Origin: Phaeotremella fagi
Lineage: Eukaryota > Basidiomycota > Tremellomycetes > Tremellales > Phaeotremellaceae
Direction: 5' to 3'
Assembly (NCBI GenBank): GCA_001599715.1
Contig: BCHU01000008.1
Span: 186,001 to 250,000, forward strand
Length of the DNA stretch: 64,000 bases
In this document: piece after piece, positions 34,901-45,326 of the stretch
Numbering within the stretch: the first letter of the stretch is position 1
Layout of the letters: the number at the start of each line of letters is the position of its first letter
Translations under genes and position numbers: made by a program
Notes under the pieces: model-generated
Told to the model about the DNA's origin: nothing
Database searches by the model: none
The model's input: the letters and a program-made list of their open reading frames with translations, nothing else

Positions 34901-36635
34901 CCCCTGCTTTTCAATAAATCAACAAAACTCACTTCGAAATTGGTTTCATTTTCACAGAAAAGCAAATCAGGAACGATACTTGGTCCGTCAACCATGACAA
35001 CCCCACCTTTGGCAGGTGCAGCAGGTGCAGGACTTGGTGTACAGTAGAGATGAGTTCGACCAAGGGTTTCGTGATTGACTGAGATGACACCATCGGATTC
35101 TTGTTTCAATTGAGGCATGTTGGCGGGAAGTTCTTTAGCCCAAGACCAGGTATTACGGAAGAAGAGTTGAGGGAGGATGTGAAGATCGGCTGGGTCAGGT
35201 CCACGATTATAAGCTGTGATTCGGATTGAAATGGCATCCGCATCCTCTTCGTCTTTGGCGTACTGTCGAGCCTTAGTATAGAATCAACCGAAAACGGGAA
35301 ACTCACCTCGACGAATACATCCCAATACCTGTCCTCATCGAAAACATCGGTATCCAACAACTCAAATTCGTTAACCTCACGAGATCTATTTCTGTTTTCT
35401 TCTTTCAATTGTTCATAAGGGAATGGAGCTTGAGGGTATTTGTAGAGATATTTCATGTAAGAATGGGTAGGAGTGGAATCGAGGTAGTAATAAAGCTCTT
35501 TGACATCTTCACCGTGGTTTCCTGAATTTTGATGTTAAAAGAAGCGATAATAGTGATCAAAATGCCAAACCCACCTTGATCACCGGTAAGACCAAACAAT
35601 CTCTCCTTGAGAATTTCATCTTTTCCATTCCATAAACCTAAAGTAAAACACAATCTTTGGTGATTATCACTGTACGAAAAATTAGCTGTCCGACGACTCA
35701 AATCGCAAGAGGGAGACATACGAGATACCAGCCATACCATCTTCACCCCATCGATAAGCTCTACTTCGTGACATGTCAAAAGGGAAAGAATTCCACGCAT
35801 CACCATTCGCAGAATAATCTTCTCTAACCGTACCCTAAATTCCAAAATTAGCGGATCCTCTTGATCTCCCAAAAAAAGTACATACCCATTGACGTTCGGA
35901 TACGTATGGACCCCATCTTTTCCAATGGACATCGTAACTGTCAGACTGATCTAATCTGTATTCTTCGACTGAACGATATCTTGGTCCAAGGGAGTTGATA
36001 AGACGTTCTCGTAACGGCTAAAGACGGGGTTAGTGGTGAAAAAAGGTGATAATTGTTATCATTGATTCCAGCGGATTGGATCAATTGAGTTTAGCTTACC
36101 TTGACTTCTCCACCCAATGTACCTGGGGTATCAGTGTCACTACCAGTACCAGCACCATTTGTTGGTTGAGCTGTGAGAAGTTAGAAATACACCAAATAAG
36201 GAGCGAAAAGAGAGAATGAAGAACACGACATACGAGAAGCTTCAGCAGGTGCGGGTTCCGCTTGACGTTTAGGTAGACTGGATTGAGTCAGTAATTAGAT
36301 ATTGGAAGTTTATAAGACCACATTGGTATCATAGTTTTGAAGATAGAACTCACTTCTCCTTCTCCCGCTGAGGTTGAGGTTGACCGATCGGAGGAGGAAT
36401 GTTGATTTTCAAAGCCTCTTGAGGGATTGGGGTAGCAGTTCCAGAACCCGATCCAGCGATTGGAGTAGCTGATCCGTCTTCACCTAGATCCAGAGAGATT
36501 GTTAGCCTTGAGGATGATCTCGATGAAAGGGATGATGAAAGGAAGAGAAAGATGGATCTACTTACCGGAAGAAGGTTGAGGACCACCTAGACCAGCTCCG
36601 AAGAGTTTTGACTGTAGTTTTCTTGCAGCACTCAT
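31925..36635 (-). CDS. Glycoside hydrolase family 63-like protein
   Basis: Many-exon minus-strand gene; about 20 short introns. The first exons are 36566-36635, 36354-36483, 36234-36277, 36100-36170, 35886-36017, 35722-35834, 35575-35669, 35307-35521. Estimated length is about 1000 residues. After a disordered start, blocks such as [39 protein letters not shown] and [15 protein letters not shown], then [21 protein letters not shown], match the (alpha/alpha)6 catalytic fold of GH63 and the MGH1-like glycosidases. A 34-kb acidic insert (Asp/Glu-rich, near 34600-34700) interrupts the middle. It is not classical ER glucosidase I in its N-terminal part, and no signal peptide or anchor is seen; yet the protein ends EPDEL, close to an ER-retrieval signal. 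Substrate unknown. Confidence 0.85.
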
Positions 36636-36944
36636 TGGAGTGGATTATAGGAAGGGGGAGATTAGAGGTGATGTAGATGTGGTGTGGGATTAGTTGAAGG
36701 AGGATAAGTATAAGATAGAAGTAAAAAGGAAGCTGAAAAGGAAGGTAGTGAAAGAGGAAAAGTAGATGTAGGGTTAATGTCATTCAGGTTCAGTTTAAGG
36801 TAACTCGTCAGTGGCGTAGAGAGTACCATCAGAGTAATCAGAGTAGATATGATCATTCCAGTTCTGATTGCTTTCTCACATGGGTCATATATCTCGTAAC
36901 ACAATGCATTCATCATCTTAGACAGGTAATTATACCCAATCATC
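36636..36944. other. Short spacer between GH63-like gene and GH47 gene
   Basis: 309 bp holding the promoter and leader of the GH63-like gene and the 3' end of the mannosidase gene. Open frames here run antisense or across the GH47 terminal exons and are not independent genes. Confidence 0.5.
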
Positions 36945-39539
36945 TTACGAAGTAGAGAAAGGTGTCAAGAAATTCGGTGTGAAAACTGGTAAAATATGAG
37001 CCTGAATAACGTAAGAAAAAAGACATCGTCAGCGTGAAAATCAATCTTTTCAATCGTAAATCTCCTACTGACCTCTGTGTTGAACACGTTGCCTGAGGAG
37101 AAACATAATCGTTAATAAGATCCAACACGACGTAGTATGAGTCTACTCACTATCTAATGAAATATGATCCGAATCATCGAATAATAAATACAGATATTCT
37201 ATGACACGTCATCAGTATGATTCCAAGAAAACCTCACGCCAAACACCTACTCAAAGTCTCAGCCAACCAGAAAGTCTCCATTCGATCTAATTGCTTAGCA
37301 GGTACGACCTGTACATCTTCGATACTTGCGAAACCTCCTTTAGAGACTTTACAATGTTTTTCAAAGGCTTTAAAGATTTGCCATCCCCACTCTCGATATT
37401 TTTCATTGCCTGTTGCTCTGTATGCTAAGAAGAGGGATTCGACGGTTTCGGGTCTGGAATACTAAGGTTAGCTGAATGCGATATCGTGGATTGCAGAAAA
37501 AGTACCGGAGAATATTCCTTGCATCGATAAGTGCACCTCCCCTGGATGCAATCAGTAATGATCATCAAGTGAAACGGCCAACTCACTGGCTGGGCTTGAT
37601 ATACCAATCTTCATCCTTAGCTTCTTCCTCAGAGCTCAGTCTGAACATAGCAATCTCAGGTCCAAGACCACTAAAAATCAATCAGTAATCTGATCAAGCT
37701 CATATAACTCACGTAGCAGTCTCATAAGTCTTCATACAAGATTCAATAATCCCTTTCCCAACGACGAAATCTTCCATATCCCTGGGTTCCAAATTATCCC
37801 AATCGACAATTCGTCTTCCACCCTCCGTAACACCTAATAAGAACGATCCACCAAGGAAACAAACAAGATGATCTTGTTTGGGAACGATTTGCCAGGTTCT
37901 ACAGAGTCAGGTAAGAGTCATACAAGAAGACTCACTGTCCACCTGTTTTTGGATGTCTAGCGGGTGTAAGTTCTTGAGTGTAGATCAAACCACTTTTTTT
38001 GGTTTGACCGATAAGATGGGTTTTGATTCCTTTCATCGCTTCGTCGTACATCTAGTTGATCCAGATTATTAGTAGCATCTCAGCGTGGCTGCTCATAGGC
38101 TTACATCACGATAAACTGGTTCTTGACGATCCTGGAGAAACATCAATGATCCGCTCACGTATGAATCGTTACTTACTGTTTGCAGATACTGCCTACATGA
38201 TCAAACGTCATCAATCATATCCCAAGTAGTCAAGGTTCCCACTCACTTGATCAAGTATTCGTAATATGAATCACCTCTCGACCCCAATCTAATTTCAGAA
38301 GCCACAAACTGACCAGTCTGAGGTCTAAACAGAACATCATCAGCCGTATAACCTTGAATTCAAAAGTGATCCCCGCACTCACGATATAAAAATAGGAGCG
38401 ATCCCATCATGAATAGCCTGACCCCTAATAACCTCCGTAACCTTCTCAACAGTTTTCCAATAAGTATAATCACCCGTGATGAAACTTAAATATTTAAATT
38501 CCAATTGTAAACTAGCAGCTTCGGCTAAACTTGCAACACCTCCATTACCGTGATCAGGGATACCTTCACGAGTTTTCAGGTTGATCGAAGATAACGGTAT
38601 TCCTGTAGGAGTTTCGAAAGCTCCTAGTAATCTGTCTGCTAGGTCGACCGCGAGGTTTGTATATAACACACTGTCTGCTTGGATTTTGGGTGAGGGATGT
38701 ATTGAGGTTAGATGATGTGCCGATAAGAGACCACCTAGAATTCTGATCGTCGTCTAGGATTGTTAGAGTAACGATACGTATCCACTCACCTCGAAAGTAT
38801 TGAATTGTGCATCCTTGTCGAAATCCAAACTATCCCTACACCAATCTCTAGCTCTAAGATATTCATCCTCGAACCCCATGATTAAAAGTGAATCCAATGA
38901 ATCAACAATCGTATACCCAACACCGCCAGCTGCCGTAAGATTGGAACCAGATTGAGAAAGGGGATGATACTAAGTAACGTCAGGTTGATGCCTAAATTCC
39001 AAGTACAACTCACCTCATCAGCCCCAAACGCATGTGTCTCATAAGCAGCCCAACTAAACTGTAAATTCGAGGCATCAGCTCATGTCCACCACTCGAGAGA
39101 AGCACCCACCTCAAGAGCATCCCTCACAGCATCCCTCTTCTCAACATCAGCCTCAAGTTTAAGTGAACCATGAACGACAGGTCTCTCCCCAGGCTTCAAC
39201 TGACCAAATTTCGCCCCCGGAATAACAGCTTGAGCAGGAGATTTTGAAACGGTATCGAAAAACGTTAAAGCGTTCTGGCAAAGATATCAGTACCGATAAA
39301 ATTTCACAACCTCACTTTACGACCAAACCATAGAACAGCTAACATCCCAACTCCCAATAATCCCATTCGTAGCGTCTTCAATCGTTGAACATTCCGTATT
39401 TTCTTTTCGAGCTTCGAAAGTCAGCCTTGACAGTCAAAGCTGGTTGACTCACCTCCTCTGGCGATATCGTTTTCCCGATCGGTTTCGTTGGTACCGAAGC
39501 AGCACTTCCTTTTCCAGTCCGAGATCTGATTGAACTCAT
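36945..39539 (-). CDS. MNS1: Class I alpha-1,2-mannosidase, GH47 (ER Mns1-type)
   Basis: Multi-exon minus-strand gene; the first exons are 39453-39539 and 39316-39411. Exon 2 encodes a single hydrophobic anchor (LGVGMLAVLWFG) after a short basic cytosolic end, so it is a type II membrane protein. The lumenal domain shows GH47 blocks: WAAYETHAFGADEYHPLS, GYTIVDSLDSLLIMG, RILGGLLSAHHL, SFITGDYTYW, HLVCFLGGSFLLG, RPETVESLFLAYR, METFWLAETLKYLYLLF and NVFNTEAHILP. The terminal exons (37123-37081 region and a last one ending at the TAA at 36945) were recovered from splice sites; they complete the final conserved VFNTEAH motif. The enzyme trims mannose from N-glycans in the ER/Golgi. Start and end are well supported. 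Confidence 0.9.
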
Positions 39540-39758
39540 TTCTACCTGGATTCTAACCTTTTGGAGATGGTTGTTAAAAATAAATCAACTACCTACTTGA
39601 CTGCGAAACGAAGCTGTACTGGTGACGCGAAGGTAACGTAATTTATATATGGTGGCACAAGAAGAGTGGCATTGGATTGGCATTCACGTTCAAGCTTCTT
39701 TACATCTGGCATTGCTATTCTACTAAACTACTAACACCCTACTATTCACGCCTCAATT

Positions 39759-40373
39759 TTAACCAACAACAGTCAAGGTATCCCAATCTTCCGGATCCTC
39801 GTCATTCCCCCAAAGACTCGATTCCGTAATCTTCTCCGCGATATGCTTAGCGATCTTCATCAGCTCACCCCCAAAAAATTCGTCCCCTATGTTGAATCGT
39901 TTGACGAGCTCCTTTCTGACCTTCATGAGCGACGGCTGATGACGCTTATCCTTTTCTTTCTCCTCTTCCTTCTCGATCCATTGTTCAACACTCAAACACA
40001 TACCTTGAGCAAGGGAGAACTGATCTGTACCAGGAGGGATAGGACCTTGCTCACCTTCGATCAAAGTTTGTTTGAGTGGATATTCGGGAAATTTGAAGCG
40101 GATAGAGAAATCGTGTATCAAACTTCCGATATCTTTGGGATCGGTTGCTTTGGATAGCTTGGAGATGATGATTAAGTCAGGAGAATCTGACTTGTTGAAA
40201 GCAAGAACTTCTGTGGAACCATCAGATTTAGCTGAGAAGCGTTTAGATGAACCAAAGTTCTTCTTGAGTTCTTCACTCCATATAGTAGAGGGTTTGGAGG
40301 TAGCGACCCAGTTTTTTTCGAGTCTCGTGAACCCTGATTGAGATGAATCAATTTCTGCTGTTGAAGTTGACAT
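39759..40373 (-). CDS. Array-2 paralogue 1: intronless protein of unknown function
   Basis: Single exon, 204 residues, first gene of a seven-gene minus-strand series. It is closest to its neighbour at 40759: WVATSKPSTIWSEELKKNFGSS versus WLATSNPSSIWNKELKKNFGSS, DGSTEV in both, LSK, RFKFPEY versus RYKFPEY, a helical Val/Lys-Arg segment (MKVRKE versus MKVREA), and a C-terminal IA..I..S.LW. This adjacent high similarity indicates recent tandem duplication. No signal peptide, no membrane segment; acidic overall with a Lys/Glu-rich stretch in the middle. I recognise no known domain. Confidence 0.72.
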   Translation of the reverse strand: MSTSTAEIDSSQSGFTRLEKNWVATSKPSTIWSEELKKNFGSSKRFSAKSDGSTEVLAFNKSDSPDLIIISKLSKATDPKDIGSLIHDFSIRFKFPEYPLKQTLIEGEQGPIPPGTDQFSLAQGMCLSVEQWIEKEEEKEKDKRHQPSLMKVRKELVKRFNIGDEFFGGELMKIAKHIAEKITESSLWGNDEDPEDWDTLTVVG

Positions 40374-40758
40374 ATGATTAAAGTCGTATATTTCGAGTGC
40401 GACAATGAAAGAAGATAGAGAGAAGGAAACCGCTTTATCATCTTACGCCTTCCCATGTTAGCTGAGTCTCTACAGTCAAAAAATAGATTTCCTTTCAGCT
40501 CCACAGGAATTGATGTTTTTGGTGGCACTTTATCCCTTATTTATTTATCCATTATTCAGCCCTACTGTATATCACGAGCAAGAATCCCTTGTCCAAAATC
40601 CAACCTCCCCAACACCGAGTAGCTCATTTCAGTATCACTTGTGAGAAAGGATATTTGCAACTTCATGATTTGAATTCGTTCACACATTTCATCAAAAGTT
40701 ACTACACAAAAAGGAATTATCACTCTTCTCCGTAACCAAAATCTCACTCTTCTCCCCA
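40374..40758. other. Spacer between array-2 paralogues 1 and 2
   Basis: Leader and promoter of paralogue 1. On the minus strand the leader is C/T-rich and contains CTTTCATT. One TACTGTA lies at 40563-40569. No gene seen. Confidence 0.45.
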
Positions 40759-41358
40759 TCAGTCTTTCCAAAGATTTGAATTTACGATACTCTGAGCAAT
40801 ATGGCTAGCCACCCCCGACCATTCTGTGACCTCTTCCTCTCCGCGTAGCCATTCAATAATCGCCTCTCTGACTTTCATAGTCTCCGGAAAGTGAGAGTAG
40901 TATTGTTCTGAGTTGATAAAGTTTTGCAATGACTCAAAGATGCCATCAGCAAGGTCTTCTTGTTTTACTCCAGAGTAGCATCTGTAAAGAACACCGCCTT
41001 GAGTTTGATCGCTCGTGTATTCAGGAAATTTGTACCTAAATACTACTTTGAGCAGCAAGGTACCAATCACTGTTGGATGCTTGGATAATTCGGAGGTGAT
41101 AATAAAGGTGGAATCATTCGGTTTGTTGAAAACATTTACTTCAGTAGAACCATCAGCCTTGGCTGAGTAAAGTTGAGATGAACCAAAATTCTTCTTGAGT
41201 TCTTTGTTCCAAATACTGGAGGGATTTGAAGTTGCCAACCAGTCACCTTTAAGAACTGTGCAGTCTGACGGAGTGTTCTGGTTTGATGACCCTATAGATT
41301 GTGACAAGACTGATTGGATAGATCTGGTGACTGCTTTGAACTTGCCTAAAGATGGCAT
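40759..41358 (-). CDS. Array-2 paralogue 2: intronless protein of unknown function
   Basis: Single exon, 199 residues from the ATG at 41358. An upstream in-frame open stretch to 41493 is hydrophobic and low quality, and the paralogues start at the equivalent of 41358, so I reject the longer start. It has the full array-2 pattern: LKGDWLATSNPSSIW, ELKKNF, ADGSTEV, FIITSELSK, RYKFPEYT, MKVREAIIEWL, then HIAQSIVNSNLW. Nearest relative is paralogue 1 next door. No membrane segment or signal peptide. Function unknown. Confidence 0.72.
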   Translation of the reverse strand: MPSLGKFKAVTRSIQSVLSQSIGSSNQNTPSDCTVLKGDWLATSNPSSIWNKELKKNFGSSQLYSAKADGSTEVNVFNKPNDSTFIITSELSKHPTVIGTLLLKVVFRYKFPEYTSDQTQGGVLYRCYSGVKQEDLADGIFESLQNFINSEQYYSHFPETMKVREAIIEWLRGEEEVTEWSGVASHIAQSIVNSNLWKD

Positions 41359-41743
41359 GGTGAATATAGCAATGAAAGTGGGGAAGAAGAAAAGACGAAA
41401 AAGAAAAAATGATGGGATATACCAATTCTTTACACATGCCTTCCTTGTCTGGTAGAAGGCATTGCAAATAAAAGGAGGGTAATATTGCGTCAAGAGAAGA
41501 CAATTCCCCGATTATCGCACGTTCATAATCGTGGCTTCTCAAATGCCCACCAACTTCTTTCCCAAGAGGCTCAAACGCCGCTTGCAAGGTCATGGGCTTA
41601 AAGAGATTGCAACTTGCTACGGAAGAAGTTTTTACCAACTACAATTCATACGTTAACATCATCAATTACTAAATATCATCATTCCTTCGTCATATCTCGT
41701 AAATCTACTGAACACCTGATTCCTCACCTTAGAAAGTTCTACC
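41359..41743. other. Spacer between array-2 paralogues 2 and 3
   Basis: Leader of paralogue 2: C/T-rich on the minus strand with CTTTCATT, as in the other leaders. No gene supported; an alternative minus-strand frame (41249-41638) is a shadow. Confidence 0.45.
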
Positions 41744-42331
41744 TCATTTCTCTGTGTCTGGATGGACTTTTGACTTGAGGGCTTCTTGAGCAAGATAAAG
41801 GAGGATCTCTTTGCTGGAGTTGCTCTTGAGCCATTCATTTGATTTTTGCTCCAAAATCATATGCTCGCGAACATTGAACATGTAGGCCTGATTTCTTCCG
41901 CTTTCGTCCCCAAGAAATCTGTGTAAGTTTTTTGCAGCGGTTTGAGGATCTATATCGGATGGGATTTCGGGACCACACGAGTGACGGACTCGGTTTTGGG
42001 TATGAGGAGAGCCGAGTTCAAACGCAAGATCGTGGTGAACGTAACGAGGATCGCGGATGGACGGGAAACAGATAGTCGAGATTAAAAACTGGGTGTCGCT
42101 TGGATCGCACAAAGCATATTCGGTAGAACCGGAAGCCGCAGAGCTGTACTTGTGACCTTGTGGATGAAGAGTCTTGAGTTCTGGGAGTGTAGTGAACATG
42201 TCTGGGACTTCTCCAAAATACCAACCGCATGGAAGCTTCTTGCACTTTGAGCCTTCAAAATCAGTGACCACTACTGAGGTCGGGAAAGTAAGACCTTGGA
42301 CCATCGAAAAAAGTGTTTCTAAAAAAGACAT
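41744..42331 (-). CDS. Array-2 paralogue 3: intronless protein of unknown function
   Basis: Single exon, 195 residues. It keeps the family layout: KKLPCGWYFGEVPDMF, LPELKTL, SGSTEYALCDPSDTQFLIST, then FNVREHM and a C-terminal NEWLKSNSSKEILLYLAQEALKSK, which closely parallels paralogue 4 (KEWLKSEASQEIMLYISRKVVDSK). The first 20 residues are weakly hydrophobic (FLETLFSMVQGL), but not a clear signal peptide. The leader on the minus strand contains CTTCATT and C/T tracts. Function unknown. Confidence 0.7.
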   Translation of the reverse strand: MSFLETLFSMVQGLTFPTSVVVTDFEGSKCKKLPCGWYFGEVPDMFTTLPELKTLHPQGHKYSSAASGSTEYALCDPSDTQFLISTICFPSIRDPRYVHHDLAFELGSPHTQNRVRHSCGPEIPSDIDPQTAAKNLHRFLGDESGRNQAYMFNVREHMILEQKSNEWLKSNSSKEILLYLAQEALKSKVHPDTEK

Positions 42332-42924
42332 GATTGGCGAATAATTTTGAATGAAAAATGAAGGGAGGAAAGAAGAAGACGATAGCTAATGAGACATGTT
42401 ATCTATGAGCTTCATGACCCGCTTTCAGCATTAAAGGAGGAGGTTGAAAGGAGGGGATATAGAAAGTACCGATTTAAGTCTGATGTGGCAGCGATGCTCC
42501 ATTGTACTACACTGTTCATTTTCGCATCTGCACTTGTACTTAAGAACATTTCCCATTGCATGAGTCTCCGTCTCGGAAAGTGGGCCGATTGTACTCGTTT
42601 GGACCATATGTGTACCACTACAAAGAATGCAGGCCGTAAAGACAGGCATGTGAGAAAGGGATGTTTGAAGCAGCCACTTCCTTTCGAAAAAATGACATAA
42701 CCAATCAACCCCTTCATCATCTCAATTACCCCCTGCATGATTTCAGTGAACCCCTGAGAGTTTGATAATGGAATAAAATCTAATTTCGTTTTCATCTCCT
42801 GTATAAAGAGCTAGCCATTGCAGCGGGAGGTATTGAATCCAAAAAAACCAACGAAACAAACTCGATTACAAAGAAAGTAGGGTACGCAAATCTAAGACAA
42901 TACATTGACAAACAAATCCAAACA
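42332..42924. other. Spacer upstream of the small secreted-protein gene
   Basis: No gene I can support. Open frames of 103 codons (+, 42389-42700) and 127 codons (-, 42412-42795) overlap each other and resemble nothing in the arrays. It should hold divergent promoters for paralogue 3 (-) and the secreted-protein gene (+). Confidence 0.4.
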
Positions 42925-43339
42925 ATGTACTTGAAAACTTTCAATTTGATCTCAGTAGTCGCCACTTTATCCAGCCTTCTTATGGTCAAAGGCTTCGGTG
43001 CTTACAGCCTGTATCTAAAGGGCCACGATGGAGTAACCTTCCCCTGGTTCCTCAACGACACCGGGGGTGAAGTCGATTACATAGCCACAGAATATAATCA
43101 ACCATTCAACGTTTTAGTTCCTGCTATAAAATCAACCGTAAGTTTAGCGTTACCAACAAGTCCTGTGTATTTCTCTGACCAATTGGAATCTACCATAGCC
43201 TATCGATTGTACATATAATGGTACAGCTACAGGGGATGCTACATTCGATTTCTATAACACTGCCAAATATCTCGGTAACTGTGGTGAGAGCAATGGTATC
43301 ACAATAACTTGTAGTGATCCTCCTCCTGTTTGTCCTTGA
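42925..43339 (+). CDS. Small secreted cysteine-containing protein inside array 2
   Basis: Two exons, 42925-43137 and 43199-43339, joined in phase to 117 residues by a 61-nt intron with GTAAGT and TAG. The first 22 residues are a classic signal peptide (basic start, then LISVVATLSSLLMV, then KGFGA). The mature part is about 95 residues with four cysteines in the second exon (PIDC, GNC, ITC, PVC), two NxT glycosylation sequons (LNDT, YNGT), and an ending DPPPVCP. Such small secreted cysteine proteins are common as surface or effector-type products in fungi; a role is not inferable here. It is the only + strand, spliced gene within the seven-gene minus-strand array. Confidence 0.72.
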
Positions 43340-43703
43340 GAAGACTGAGGGTAGTGTCTTGTACTTTCAGTACTGTTTTGTCGATGCAAAGAGAGGATTG
43401 GTGGAATTAATGGACAGTGACGAGCTTCTTCAGCTCGGTTGAGTGGTGTGTCTCTGACTAGCCAGCAGTGGCAGCCAGTAGGGAGATTTTTATAAATTTG
43501 TGATCGAAGTGGGGACACTTAGTGATGGACAGGTTGCATATAAGTGAATGAGTCATTGTATGGGAGGTGTACCACTACGTCAAACTGCTTACATTCTGGC
43601 AGAGTCAGATTATCAGAAGCATTCCTAACATTAATCAAATCATAAGTTTGCTTATTGTATACGGAGAGACGACAAAATCCATAAAAAGCAGCTAAATCGT
43701 ATT
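43340..43703. other. Spacer between secreted-protein gene and array-2 paralogue 4
   Basis: Convergent 3' region. A minus-strand open frame 43519-43716 (65 codons) overlaps the end of paralogue 4 and looks like 3' UTR. Nothing else seen. Confidence 0.45.
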
Positions 43704-44246
43704 CTACGTACTCCAAAGCTTCGAATCGACTACCTTTCTACTAATGTACAGCATTATCTCCTGTGACGCTTCACTTTTCAACCACTCCTTGAGCTTGCTT
43801 GTTATTTCTTCCTCTACAATCAATTCAGACATCAACATGAACCCCAAATTATCTTTTTCCCGTTTGTGTACTTCTTCCTCGAGGCGTACGCGTAATACGT
43901 TAGCTATAGCTTGAACCGTAATAACCGGACAATCTGGCGTTCCAATATCGATCCCAATTGGTTCTTTTTTGTGGCTGTGCTTGAAGTACGCCCCAATATC
44001 TAGTTCTAGATTTGATGGCCATACACTTTTGGATAGATCTGAGAAGACGAGGAAAGATGGATCCCCTGTCTGTGCAAAATACAAAGATTCTTCGCCGTGA
44101 GCATTGGTGATATCTTCCATTTTCATAAATTTCGTTTCAAGGTCTGGAATAGCTTTCCACAATGCTTTGTGATCTGTGCTGACGAGCCATTTGCATTCAA
44201 GAGTCTCACACTCTGTTGTATCTTCGGAAGAGTTTGTAGAAGCCAT
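43704..44246 (-). CDS. Array-2 paralogue 4: intronless protein of unknown function
   Basis: Single exon, 180 residues from the ATG at 44246; the upstream open extension to 44411 is Phe/Leu-rich leader translation and is rejected. The pattern is clear: ECKWLVSTDHKALWKAIPDLETKF, a GEESLYF counterpart of GSTE, TGDPSFLVFSDLSKS, ELDIGAYF, EEEITSKLKEWLKSEASQEIMLYISRKVVDSKLW. It shares LW.(A/E)IPDLE and LELDIG with paralogue 7, while its C-terminus matches paralogue 3. No signal peptide. Function unknown. Confidence 0.72.
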   Translation of the reverse strand: MASTNSSEDTTECETLECKWLVSTDHKALWKAIPDLETKFMKMEDITNAHGEESLYFAQTGDPSFLVFSDLSKSVWPSNLELDIGAYFKHSHKKEPIGIDIGTPDCPVITVQAIANVLRVRLEEEVHKREKDNLGFMLMSELIVEEEITSKLKEWLKSEASQEIMLYISRKVVDSKLWST

Positions 44247-44783
44247 TTGTAGAAGAGATTTGTTGAAATTGAGGTTTGATGTAAGTAGACAAAAAAAGTG
44301 GCGAAAACTGAACTGTAGGAGAAAGAGAAAACTTGTTCTCGAAGAGATAACTTGAATGAGACTCTTTTTCTGAAAGAGATATCTGAATAAAGGAAAAAAA
44401 GAAGTCCACAAACTTCACCGATATACCCAAGACAGAAGACTCAAACAAAGGTGATAACTGCAGTTTTTTTCAATCTGATTTTCTGCCACTCCGAGATTTT
44501 TTTCCCCGATTTACTAAATCTTGATAATTGGATAAGAAGCTAACTTATTTCAAGTCCCGTTCGGTGTACAAGATATCAGGGCCTTTACTGTGTGCTCACA
44601 GAACGAATACCGCTGGGCTGAGGACTTGCACAGTGTTCTACGGTGAAACGAGCTCCGACATTGGATTCATCGTAAGCATTCTCTAAGCAGACCATTTTTT
44701 TGCCACACAGACTACACAATATTCCCCCTCACCCCCACATACAGTACAGTATGTACAGTATATGTATCTCAAAACCGCTTCGT
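44247..44783. other. Spacer between array-2 paralogues 4 and 5
   Basis: Leader and promoter region of paralogue 4. Three TACAGTA copies, two of them overlapping, lie at 44740-44760. No gene supported. Confidence 0.45.
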
Positions 44784-45326
44784 TCAAATTTCCAACCCAA
44801 GAACATGCTTGGAAAAACAAGTGAGAACCTCATCAGAAACTTCTCTATATTTCAACCAAGCCTTGACCTTTCTTTTTCTACTTTCGACCTCATCTGCCAT
44901 TGTAAGTTCCTTGAGGCTTTTTCTGATATGACATCTCAGTTTTTCGACTGAAAGGTTCTCAATGACTTCACACGATCCCGGACCTCCTGGAAAATCATCT
45001 TTTTCAACATCGGTAGAGATCATAAGGAATAAATCGAATTGGCCTGCTGATTTTTGAGCTTCGGTTTGGCACGTTAGTGTCCAAACTAAAAAAGATGGAT
45101 CGTTTGGATTAGAGCATAAGAGATATTTGACAGGTGACGAAGTGTCACAATCAGATTCAGCAGCTCTGGCAAGACAGCTGTGTATGAGACGTTCCATTCT
45201 TTCGCTGTCTTCTGATCCTGACGCTAACCAGTTTGGATTGGTTGAAACTTCCCAACCGGACTTGAGTTTTTTGAAGATTGACTTTTGCAAGATGGACGTG
45301 AGGGTGACAGAATCGTCGGTGCTCAT
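44784..45326 (-). CDS. Array-2 paralogue 5: intronless protein of unknown function
   Basis: Single exon, 180 residues from the ATG at 45326 (same length as paralogue 4). The matches are FKKLKSGWEVSTNPNWL, then PVKYLLCSNPNDPSFLVWTL as the counterpart of the SDP.FLI segment, a Phe/Leu strand, a helical region, and KVKAWLKYREVSDEVLTCFSKHVLGLEI at the C-terminus. Several cysteines are scattered through it. No signal peptide or membrane helix. Function unknown. Confidence 0.68.
   Translation of the reverse strand: MSTDDSVTLTSILQKSIFKKLKSGWEVSTNPNWLASGSEDSERMERLIHSCLARAAESDCDTSSPVKYLLCSNPNDPSFLVWTLTCQTEAQKSAGQFDLFLMISTDVEKDDFPGGPGSCEVIENLSVEKLRCHIRKSLKELTMADEVESRKRKVKAWLKYREVSDEVLTCFSKHVLGLEI

Noticed and set aside
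41359..41493. N-terminal hydrophobic extension of array-2 paralogue 2 that could look like a signal anchor
   Set aside because: Translates C/T-rich leader; paralogues begin at the equivalent of the ATG at 41358. The same applies to the extensions before paralogues 4, 5 and 6.
42389..42795. Overlapping 103-codon (+) and 127-codon (-) frames upstream of the secreted-protein gene
   Set aside because: They overlap on opposite strands, have no family resemblance and no splice support; probably fortuitous.
43519..43716. 65-codon minus-strand frame at the 3' end of paralogue 4
   Set aside because: Overlaps the paralogue stop and resembles no array motif; likely 3' UTR.
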